A program made the position numbers and the translations under genes. A stretch of 64,000 bases of DNA from Flavobacterium sp. N3904 (lineage in GTDB: Bacteria; Bacteroidota; Bacteroidia; Flavobacteriales; Flavobacteriaceae), in assembly GCF_025947305.1 (NCBI RefSeq), contig NZ_CP110009.1, positions 434,001-498,000 on the forward strand, read 5' to 3'. Below are positions 8,315-18,200 of this stretch, piece after piece. Every line of letters begins with the position of its first letter. Positions within the stretch are counted from its first letter, which is position 1. A model generated the notes under the pieces. It worked only from the letters and a program-made list of their open reading frames with translations. It was not told where the DNA came from and did no database searches.

Positions 8315-8417
8315 TATATTCGAATTATATTATTACAAAGCAGATTGCAAGTATAAAAATCAAAAACTCGCAAACAATCACTTTTATATTGCAAATTAAG
8401 ATTTCAAAAAATATATT

Positions 8418-10532
8418 TTAATAATCAAAATACCAATTAAACACATCCGATCTAAAACCAATCGAGAACCAGGTAGTTTGCTCTTTAAAATGCAATGCTG
8501 TATTGGTTGTAGGATCAAAATTTCGATATAAAAAATTACCGAAAAACTTAAAATTGGTTGCTGGATTTACCAAATAACCCACTTGTACTTCTGAGATAAA
8601 AACATTCGTTTTATTTCCCTGACCAACAAAAACACCCGTATTATAAGGTCTGTCTACATCATAATCCCTATATATATTTTGGCCATAATTGTATGTATTC
8701 GTTGGAGTATCATAGTCAAAACCACGGGTTCCAAAAGTAACTTTAGCATTGGTATAAAAACGATCTTTATGATAATACCCCAAAAGCACCAATTCTTCAA
8801 AATTTCCTCCCCATTGATGCCCCATACTTTGGTTGTTTTGACCATAATTGGTAATTGGTTCGCTATGAGAGTATACATAAGGACGCACATGATTAAACTC
8901 CGCCTGCAACAATAAATTATTTACATGAAAGGCATTGAAATACTTCACTCCCAATTGATATCCAAATTTATTTTTCCAACTATTATCTCCCGCAAAAACA
9001 TCACTTGTCGAAAATTCATCAATCAATAATTGTCCATAAAGATTGACTTTATTATTCCATTTGTATTTATAAGTTAGACCCAAAAGAGCATTTCCACTTT
9101 TAGATGAAGAAGAAAACTCGACCGCTCTATAAAAAATTATAGGATTTATAAAATTAGGATCAAATCCACGACCATTGGTGTTTGCCCAAACCACCGACTC
9201 GAAAAAACCAAGGTTCAGTTTATTTGAAACATTCCAACTCAAATAATGATTTGCCATGTATTTTGAGGCATAGGTTTTATCAACAGTAACATCTGGACGA
9301 ACATCCTTGAGAAACATATAGTTTACTGTATATTTTATTTTCCAAAAATTGACATCAATCTTAAAATAAGGATATGGACTGGCACCATCACCTTCCAACA
9401 AAGAACGATAGCCATCTCCAATAAAATTTTTCCCATAGCCTAGTTGCAAATCAAGAAATCTGCTTGCATTATACGTAATATTTGCATCGGCCATAGGAAA
9501 ATCAAATGCATCCGAATTATATGGTTTTGCTATTCCCATTCCTGGCACAATGGCAGGATTTCCGCCCGAAGGTTTTATAGAAATAGCATACTGATTGTAA
9601 TATTCGGCAAAACGACCCTGACTTTCGTAAAAAGTGGTTGTGAAATTAAGGTTTTTGCCTAATCCTCCTTTAAAATTTAATGCCCTTGTATTTACAAAAG
9701 TATAGGAAGATTTACTGGGATTAGAGATTCCGGCCTGTACATCAAATAGGAAATTTAGGGCAAACCAATATCCTTCCCCTTGAATTTCTGCTAAGTTTTC
9801 ATTCCATAATTTTCTACCCCACCAACCCGAAGTTTTCTTCATAAGGCTGGCATTAACTTTATTGAAATTATAATACTTATCGACCTCAGCATAAGTGTAA
9901 GGTTTTGATGCGGTATGACTATTACTGCCGACCTGATTCATTGCCCCGTCAAATTGAGCGTAATAACTGTGAGAAAAAGGAATGTTTAAATGGCTTTCAA
10001 ATTGCGGATTGTCAAATCTTTTATAAACAATACTATCCAACTCTGTCAAACCTTCATTTATGTTTATATTTTCGTTTTTGGCCAATGCGGCGGCGGCAAT
10101 CTCTTCCGGAGTCAACAAAGGAATTGCAATACTGATGTTGAATTTTGAATACGTTGGTTTTCCGTCATACGTCGGCGGCCCAATTTTTGGAAAATCACCA
10201 AAGACCCTTTTGGTCTCAACAATTAATTCTTCGTTGTTTGAATTAACATACAAAATCTTAAAAGCACCATTTGCATCCACTTCAAACAGTACTTTGACCG
10301 TTCCCTCGTATTTATTTTGTTTTAAAACTTCAGGAACTTTAAAGTTTAAATAAACCAACTTTTGAACTTCGTTATAAAAACAACTTTCTAATTCTTTAGC
10401 GTGCAAATTTTCGCAATGGGAAAAAACGGGGAAACGTTCATCCGAAAAACCAGATTGTTTTGAATTTGTGTTTTGAGCATTTATAAAAAATGTACTTAGG
10501 AAAAATAAAAAAAATAAAGATTTGATATTCAT
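8418..10532 (-). CDS. remB: RemB-like outer-membrane gliding motility protein with a TonB C-terminal-like N-domain
   Basis: A 704-residue protein with a signal peptide (cleavage near INAQ, about residue 20). Residues about 75-140, with GTVKVLFEVDANGAF and later KFNISIAIPL, resemble the TonB C-terminal fold. The remainder is rich in alternating aromatic/polar strands and ends WFSIGFRSDVFNWYFDY, as in an outer-membrane beta-barrel. The RemB call rests on this architecture and on the gene order sprA, gcvH, vanZ-like, deoC, remB, which matches what I recall of F. johnsoniae. There RemB contributes to gliding. It starts 19 bases after deoC and is probably co-transcribed with it. Confidence 0.75.
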   Translation of the reverse strand: MNIKSLFFLFFLSTFFINAQNTNSKQSGFSDERFPVFSHCENLHAKELESCFYNEVQKLVYLNFKVPEVLKQNKYEGTVKVLFEVDANGAFKILYVNSNNEELIVETKRVFGDFPKIGPPTYDGKPTYSKFNISIAIPLLTPEEIAAAALAKNENININEGLTELDSIVYKRFDNPQFESHLNIPFSHSYYAQFDGAMNQVGSNSHTASKPYTYAEVDKYYNFNKVNASLMKKTSGWWGRKLWNENLAEIQGEGYWFALNFLFDVQAGISNPSKSSYTFVNTRALNFKGGLGKNLNFTTTFYESQGRFAEYYNQYAISIKPSGGNPAIVPGMGIAKPYNSDAFDFPMADANITYNASRFLDLQLGYGKNFIGDGYRSLLEGDGASPYPYFKIDVNFWKIKYTVNYMFLKDVRPDVTVDKTYASKYMANHYLSWNVSNKLNLGFFESVVWANTNGRGFDPNFINPIIFYRAVEFSSSSKSGNALLGLTYKYKWNNKVNLYGQLLIDEFSTSDVFAGDNSWKNKFGYQLGVKYFNAFHVNNLLLQAEFNHVRPYVYSHSEPITNYGQNNQSMGHQWGGNFEELVLLGYYHKDRFYTNAKVTFGTRGFDYDTPTNTYNYGQNIYRDYDVDRPYNTGVFVGQGNKTNVFISEVQVGYLVNPATNFKFFGNFLYRNFDPTTNTALHFKEQTTWFSIGFRSDVFNWYFDY

Positions 10533-10551
10533 TATACTTTTGATAAATCAA

Positions 10552-11295
10552 TTAATATTGTGAGTCCGATTTTTGCCCATTGGCAATGGCTTTTGCTCCC
10601 GAAGTACCGATCCGTTTTACACCGAGTTGAATCATTTGCAAAGCTTCTTCGTAAGTTCTTACTCCACCTGCTGCCTTAACTGGAAGAGGGCCGGCATTTT
10701 CAAGCATAATAGTTATAGTAGGAACAGTTGCGCCGTTTGGCAAATCAGCTTGTGTTTTATAAAATCCGGTTGACGATTTTACAAAAACAGATTGAAATAA
10801 ATTATCTGCAAAATTTTCTACAACTACGTTCTTAATCAAAGTTGTTAATTGAGCTATTTGATTAGCATTGAGCGCAGCAACTTCGATAATCCATTTTACA
10901 ACTTTACCATTGTCCAAGCCCAATTGGGTGCCGCTTAGAATTTCTTCCTGTACCAATACAATATTTCCGTTTTTAAAAGCTTCATAATTACAAACAAAAT
11001 CCAATTCGTCAGCTCCGTTTTGAATACATTGCACAGCTTCGTCTAATTTTGCACTTATTGAAGAGTTACCGCCAGGAAAATCAATCACGGTTCCAATTTT
11101 AACGTTTGAATTGGCTTCGACTATCATTTTCTTGGCCAAAGCCACTCTGTTTGGACGAATCATTATGAGTTTAAATTCTTCATCAATCGCTTCCTGAATA
11201 AAACCCTTTGCAATTATTTCGCTTTCATTTTCAGTCAAACCGGCTTCTTCCGAAGTTTTTAAATAGGTAGAATCTAAATATTTTTTTATGTCCAT
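10552..11295 (-). CDS. deoC: Deoxyribose-phosphate aldolase
   Basis: A 247-residue class I aldolase that splits 2-deoxyribose 5-phosphate into glyceraldehyde 3-phosphate and acetaldehyde in nucleoside salvage. The Schiff-base lysine is in VFVKSSTGF (Lys173), and a second family lysine is in KAAGGVRTYEEAL near residue 210. IDFPGGNSS and ADELDFVCNYEAF are also conserved family segments. It is cytoplasmic. RemB follows after 19 bases, so the housekeeping enzyme and the motility protein share a transcript by position, without an obvious functional link. Confidence 0.95.
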   Translation of the reverse strand: MDIKKYLDSTYLKTSEEAGLTENESEIIAKGFIQEAIDEEFKLIMIRPNRVALAKKMIVEANSNVKIGTVIDFPGGNSSISAKLDEAVQCIQNGADELDFVCNYEAFKNGNIVLVQEEILSGTQLGLDNGKVVKWIIEVAALNANQIAQLTTLIKNVVVENFADNLFQSVFVKSSTGFYKTQADLPNGATVPTITIMLENAGPLPVKAAGGVRTYEEALQMIQLGVKRIGTSGAKAIANGQKSDSQY

Positions 11296-11381
11296 CTTTT
11301 ACAATTATAAAATTTATAAAACAAAAAACAAAAATACATCATTAGTCTGAGATTGATCGAAAGTTTTCCTTTTTAAACAAC

Positions 11382-11403
11382 AAATCCCACCGAAGTGGGA
11401 TTT
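11382..11403. terminator. Intrinsic terminator hairpin overlapping the vanZ-like stop codon
   Basis: The arms AAATCCCAC (11382-11390) and GTGGGATTT (11395-11403) enclose the loop CGAA. The minus-strand transcript of the vanZ-like gene would end here, before deoC. The T tract after it is short, so read-through is possible. Confidence 0.65.
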
Positions 11404-11797
11404 AGTTTTTTAGGACTGAATTAAACAAATTCAATTTATCGCAAATTACTACCGTAAAAAAGGCTAAAGTTGCTCCTGTAAGATTCGCGAGAACATCAAG
11501 AACATCACCATGTCTAGTCGTAGTAACTATTTCCTGAAGAAATTCTATACAAATTCCAAAAACAAAGGAAAAAAGAAAAGAATAAACCAAAGGCTTTATA
11601 GTATTATTACACTGCAATTGTTTTTTAAAAAATAAAAACCAAATAAAAGTAAACACAAAATGAAAAAAAGTGTGAACGTATTTATCCAGATTTGCTATTT
11701 GAATAGCTGGAATATCTTTTGAATCGACTAAACAAAAATAAAGTATAATCCCAGTCCAAAACAAAGCAATAAAAAACACTATATATTTAGGCACCAA
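11402..11797 (-). CDS. VanZ-like family membrane protein
   Basis: A 131-residue protein with four membrane helices. The pattern DKYVHTFFHFVFTFIW, then CIEFLQEIVTTTRHGDVLDVLANLTGA, is characteristic of VanZ-like proteins (E-Q plus R-x-x-D-x-x-D-x-x-x-N-x-x-G). The function of the family is not established outside glycopeptide resistance. Here there is no van cluster, so no resistance role is implied. It overlaps the end of gcvH by 11 bases, which suggests translational coupling. Confidence 0.88.
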   Translation of the reverse strand: MVPKYIVFFIALFWTGIILYFCLVDSKDIPAIQIANLDKYVHTFFHFVFTFIWFLFFKKQLQCNNTIKPLVYSFLFSFVFGICIEFLQEIVTTTRHGDVLDVLANLTGATLAFFTVVICDKLNLFNSVLKN

Positions 11798-12167
11798 TAA
11801 GCTCTTTGTAAGCTTCGCTAGAAAGTAATTGTTCTACTTCTGCTAGATTTGAAACTTTTATTTTAATCATCCATCCAGCTCCGTAAGGATCTGAATTTAC
11901 ACTTTCAGGACTACTTTCCAAAGCGTCATTAAAAGCAATAATTTCACCCGATAACGGAAGAAATAAATCAGAAACTGTTTTTACAGCTTCAACAGTACCG
12001 AAGACCTCATCTTTTTCCAATGTTTGATCCAATGTTTCTACTTCAACATATACGATATCTCCTAATTCTTTTTGCGCAAAATGAGTGATTCCTACAGTTG
12101 CAACATTACCTTCAAGACTTACCCATTCGTGATCTTTTGTATACTTTAAATTTGCTGGTATGCTCAT
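11787..12167 (-). CDS. gcvH: Glycine cleavage system H protein
   Basis: A 126-residue lipoyl carrier protein. The lipoylated lysine is Lys63 in FGTVEAVKTVSDLF, and the GITHFAQKELGDIVYVE segment is typical. It shuttles the aminomethyl group between the P, T and L proteins of the glycine cleavage system; the other subunits are not in the window. It lies 81 bases downstream of sprA and overlaps the vanZ-like gene by 11 bases. That placement after sprA is conserved in flavobacteria as I recall it. Confidence 0.96.
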   Translation of the reverse strand: MSIPANLKYTKDHEWVSLEGNVATVGITHFAQKELGDIVYVEVETLDQTLEKDEVFGTVEAVKTVSDLFLPLSGEIIAFNDALESSPESVNSDPYGAGWMIKIKVSNLAEVEQLLSSEAYKELIGA

Positions 12168-12248
12168 AAAATTATAATTGATAATTAATAATTAATTTTT
12201 TTACAAATGTAGCAATCTTATAATCAAATATTGTTTAGATTTTTAAAA

Positions 12249-15200
12249 TTAATTTCCAAAAGTATAGCGCAATGTAAATCCGGAACTGATATTTGTAAGC
12301 GGGAAAGAAGTAGAAATTACCGGCTTAGAAAAGGAATGATTGTAATAAAATATGATGGTTAGATTTTTACTCAATGCATAATCTGCAGTTGCATTCAATG
12401 TCCAAATGTTTTGCCCCCCTGCCAGTTGATTATTATTGTAATCCAAATATCTTACTATCGTCTGATTGTCTCTTAAAGTCAAATCTGCTTTTATATTGAT
12501 GTCACTTTTTATAATTCCTGTTGGATTATCGGCCAATCTTGAAGAAAAAGTCACATCTTTTATACGATATCCTAACCCAACTACATATTCAATCCCATGT
12601 ACTTCGGTCAATAAATTATTGTCAAAACTCATTGACAATGCTCTGTCTTTATTGATTTGTGTTAATAATTTAAAGGAATTTTTTAATTCAAAATCAATTC
12701 TCAACAAAGGATTAAACTGTTCTACCAAAGTGACATTTGACATGATTGTCTGGTTATAATAGTTTCCGCTATCATCTTTCCCATTAGGATTTTCAGTATA
12801 GTTAAAATTAGATCTAAAAGAATTTACCGTGTAGGACGCACGATAATTTTGTTGCAGTGAAAACCTTTTGAAAGTCTTCTTGAAAAAAGCATAGCGCATT
12901 AAACCATTGTATTTAATAGCCCAGTTTGGAATTGGAAAACTTCTAAATATTCCTAATGAAACGCCACTGGCACTAGTTCCCGAATATGCAGCCAAAAATG
13001 AAGGCAACAAAACTGCCTGATCTGAACTGCCATATCCTAACGGAAATCCATCTGGTCCAATATTACCAGGATTATTCAAATCAATCCCTCTTTGAACGGC
13101 CAATCTATTTGCGACTGTTAATCTATTATTTCTAAACGCATCAAAAGCAGAAGAGTAATTCTCATTACTGGTTGAAAAAGAAGTTTTTATTAAAACTGTT
13201 GATATCGAAAAAATACCAAAACTGTACGGAGATCTCGGATTATACTGCCCGTTGGTGACGTCATATTGCTCTGAAAAGTTCTCAGAATAGGCACGATCTG
13301 CCAAGAAATCAATTTTCAAATCTGGAGTCAACTCGACATTGGCAGATCCTTTGAATATTTGATTATTGACTTTGGTATAATTTTGGTTGAATTCTCCATA
13401 ATCGGTCAACCAACCATTTTTGGCGGCTTCATACCTTACATCACTTTGACTACCAAACACAAATCCTAATGTAGGTTTGCTTGAGCCAAAAAAACCAACA
13501 CTTGGAAGATATCCCGGAAGAACCGTACCATTGTTTTCGGTATAAGTAAGATTTACGCTTTTAAGACTCGTTAACACACCATAGACACTTTCGAGAAAAA
13601 GACTTCTATTGATGTTTTTCAGCACATCTGTTTTAACTACTTTTTCACCAGGTTTAGGCGCGACAACTTTTGCAGGAGCAGTATTATTAGAGGATTTGGA
13701 AATTCCTATGTATTTATAAAAGGTCTCCATATTGAATGTCCCAGTCAAATTAATCGAATTGGCATTTTGAACTGTGTTTCCTAAATTATAATTGGTTCCG
13801 CCAATTTCAATATTAGTAAATGCTGTGGAAGAACTTTGCCAACTATAGTCACCTGTATAGGAGAAATTAGCCTTTACAAAGCCCAATACTGGAATTTTGT
13901 ATAAAGGAATATCATAGTTTAAAATAAACTGCTGGGTATGATTATTGGGTGTTCCAACATCCAAGTAGCTATTCCAAATTGTAAAATCCGGCATTGGTTC
14001 GTCATCTGCATTCAAATAATTTTTAACAACATTTCTTGAAGAAGCCGTATAATTGATTTTTAACGATTTTGTTAAGTTATAATTGAATCCATATTGATAA
14101 TTGAATCCGAAATTTCTTCTGTACAGTGGATCAAAACCAATTCCAATATCTTCGACTTGCCTGAATTGCTGCAAATTGCTTTGGCGTACAATATTGGTAT
14201 TAAAAGTAATGCTGGAAGGCAGATAATTAAAATTAAGGTCGCTTAAAAACTTCCAATAACTACTTTTTTTCATGAATTTGGTTTTCTGAAAAGGCACTAT
14301 TTCTTTTGGCTGAAAAGTAAAAGCATAATCAACTGCTGTTCTTGATTGCTGGTCTAAATATTCCTGCACTTCATAATCGTGGCGTTCTACTTCATTATAA
14401 TATTGCGAAAAAGTAAAATTCTCAGGATCATACACTTTAGGCTTCTGTTCCGGATTTCTTTCTTTTCTGAGCCCGATAAGATTGATACTTGTTCTTTTGG
14501 TGTAATCTATCGAGGTCGACAAAACATTGTCTTTTTCTGCTTGAGTATCTGTATTTTCCAATACCTGCTTCAATTTTACATCCCCATAAAACGGGTCATA
14601 TTCGGGCACAATAATCGCTTCTCCAATTGAATAATTGAAAGGCACATTGATTCCCCATTTTTTAGGCAATAGTTTCCCTAAATTGATGTTGGTTACTACA
14701 TTATATTGTCTAATATCTTCCCTACTTCTTTCGTTTGGCCCTTGTTCTATGCCTCCAAAACCATAATTTTTCATACTTCCGGTAAATGAAACTGTCGCTA
14801 AATCTGCAAAATTTGTGTCTACATTTAGCAAAGCTGCCATACCTCCTTTATTATCCATATCAGCCAATCGAAGTTCGTCAAACCAAACTTCCCCTTTTAT
14901 ATCTTGATGAGGATCGTTACTTTTTACTCCAAGCATAATATTTCTGACCAATCCTAAATTTGGATTCCCCTTAATACCTATCCTTAGTTTGCTACTTCCA
15001 TCTCCACCAGCAACATTTGGATCATCATCTGCATAATAAATTCCATCTACTGGCAATTTTGACTTGTCAATTTTCATGTATTGAACCTTTAATTGAGTCA
15101 ATAAACTCAAAGGCAATGCCATTTCATTATCACTTGGCCAAACCAAATCTGCGCTCAAGGGCGCACAGATTGTTCCGGCTGACGGAGGTGGTAAAGTCAC

Positions 15201-18200
15201 CTTCAAAGGAATCTCTATCTGATAAAAATCTTCCGAATAATCAGGTCCCAATCTCATAAATGCGATCATTTGATTGTCTTGTAAAGGAGACTCATTTGGT
15301 AAAGATTCCGCATGCAAAAACATTTTTAAATTATTAAATTGTCGCATATCGACACTAAAATATTTAAAGGCGGCTCTTCCATCCAATGGTTCCAGTCCAT
15401 TCCCAGATATTCGCATTGACAACGATTGCTCGTCCTGATTGATAACCGTATTATTATTATAAAGCTGCTCTCTTTCTACACCTGGAGGGCTTACATAATT
15501 GATCGGACAACGATTTGCATTTTCTTCAATATTTACCGCTGCTGTTTCAAAAATGGTCCCGTCATCTGCCTGATTTATATCATTTTGATCCAAGGACTGG
15601 GTATACACTCTCCATTCTCCTCTTATCAAATCCAACGCCCCAAAACGAAGTGTTACTTGTTCGGAAAATTTAGACATAAACATTCTCATGAAACGAATAG
15701 ACCTAAAATCCGATATGTTACCAATCGTATTTTCAGGAAGTGAAACAGGTATTTTAAACTGAATCCATCTGGCTTCAGTTGTACTACCATTAGGCAGGCT
15801 GACTTGAGTATTTCTTACATCCGAAATATAATTTTCACCCACATTCATATTTGGCCTCATATCAATACTGTATTCATAGTAGGCATTAATTGTATTCATA
15901 GTATTATCCCTATTGATATCTTCTACATCTGGTACGGTTGTTGAACCTCTATTGGGCGAATTGATATTTACTGTTGAATTGCCTTCAACACCATTGTAAT
16001 TTTTATAGCGTTCGACTATGTCCCCGGTTGTATTCAAATAATAGGTATAATCGTCTCCCGCGGGATCTGGTTCTGAAGCATAATTGGTATACACTGTTCC
16101 TTCACTGGTTGTCGGAAGACCGTCTAAACCAACGTCTTGATTGATACGGTTGCTTTCGTTATTATCGAATGCATAGATTAGGGATTGGGAAGCGGGTACT
16201 TTTCCCCAAATAGGAGATGGATTTACCATTACCTGATCGGGTCCTAATCCATTTTCATATAATTTTTGCCCATCTTTTAGAACATCTTCAGCTACTTCAC
16301 CTAAATTAAAATAAACTTTCCCGGTATTATTATTTGGAATTTTCCCTTCTCCAACATAAGGGTCCATAACCCAAAACTGTATGTATTCGACATTGCTTTG
16401 TTCAAAATTTGTAGTACTCAAAGACCGTACAATTCCACCAAAATTGTCTTTTGGATTAGCACCCACATTCACACCATTATTATACGGCCCCCTTTCTAGA
16501 GGATAATAACTCAAATCCAAAGTATTAACAACAAGTGACTGCCCTTGAACCACATCTGTCAAAGGATATAACTCATCCATATAGACTCTTCGGGTTGTAT
16601 TCAATGACAATTCATCATTGGTAATACCAGAAGGTTTTGAGGTATAAAAAATAGGATCGATTGAGTACCAGGAAAGTTTGGCTCTTTTAAAACCATAACT
16701 CAAGTCATTGTTATTACCATTAAAATCGTAATTGCTTTTAGTATTATTTAATGGTGTGGATGACAAACTCCAGGCATACGGAGAACGCAGATCTATGGAA
16801 GATTGTGAACTCTCGAAATCATCGACATAAATAGTCGATTCCCCTTGAAAATCATTCCCTTTTGGGGCATTTGGCTGTAAATAAGCAACCTCACCACTCA
16901 CCGAAATTGAAGAAGGTGCATCAGTATCCATATTAGGTAATTTATTTACCAATCTCGTAAAGAAAGGAACTGGAGAAGAGTAATTCCCATTAAACCCAAA
17001 AATACTATTGTTTACTGTTTCTTGTCCGTAACTCGTTTTTTGCGTAAATGGTTTTTCTCTTAAATTTAAAAAAGTCCCGCCCACAACAAAATTTTCTGCA
17101 ATTTGATGTTGCACATTTATCCCCATAAACCTTCTGGTTTGCTGACCAAAAGTAGAATTATTCTCTAATGAAATTTCGATCGGTGTATTTGAAGCTTGCA
17201 ATGAAGGATCCAAAATTTGCACTCTCCCCAATTGATAATTGACACTATAATCGACACCTTCTACTAATACCCTTCCGGCTGCTGTAACCACTACTGATCC
17301 TTGAGGCACATTAAATGCTCCTATAGGAATTCCGTCTCCACCAACAGATTTAAACTTTCCGCGCAATAAAAACTTATTCAACTCTGGATTCTGAATTGCT
17401 CCCGCTTGTGTAGTATTGTACATGTTGGGATTGACGTACTTCTTTTGATTTGGATTATAGGTTGTGATGTCATTATAATCCTCCAGAGATCCTTGGTTTT
17501 TTAATTTTGAAAAAAGCAACTCACCAAATGGTTCTTTGGTTGTAAAAATCAATCTACCGTTTTGAGTATCTACCGTTAAACCGGGAACAAAATCAAAAAA
17601 ACCATCACCTCCTGTTTGGGGATCATTGTTAAAATTCAACCGATCCAAGTTAAGCACTTTTAGCAAAGTCGTGTTCTCAACCGTATTTTCAGGTGTAGGA
17701 TTGGCTGGAAATGGACTTCCGGGAACAGGAGTAATGTAATTTAATGCTGATGGATTTTTATAAAGTATATTAAATCTAAAGTCATCTTGAATCAATTGAT
17801 AAGCCCCCGGAATTTGATAAATATTTTTCATCATCAAATTCCAAACCGGATTATTGACATTTGTTAAACTACTTTTTAACATTTTTAAAATCAACGTTTG
17901 TGACACTATAGTTTGATTGGAAGGATCTGTACCGGTAACGATTGTTGGATCAACTCCATCATTACCAAATTCACCCACTTGATAGACTTTATCTCCAATA
18001 GAATATTGATAGGCAACTGCAAGAATTTCGTCATTCCCCAATTTCTGTTGCAACGAAATATACCCTAATTGCGCATTAAAAGTATATTCATTGGGCAATA
18101 ATTTTCTAGCATTTTCTAATTTTGAATAATCTTGTCCTTCCGTAATTGTAACTGGAAATCCAGTAGCATTGAGATTAAATCCATTACTTGCAGTCACTAT

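Noticed and set aside
11402..11797. Glycopeptide resistance from the VanZ-like protein
   Set aside because: There are no other van genes, and the VanZ-like family is common and mostly unrelated to resistance.
12178..12210. AT-rich short repeats (AATTGATAATTAATAATT) after gcvH start
   Set aside because: Low-complexity sequence with no stem or T-run to support a terminator or operator.
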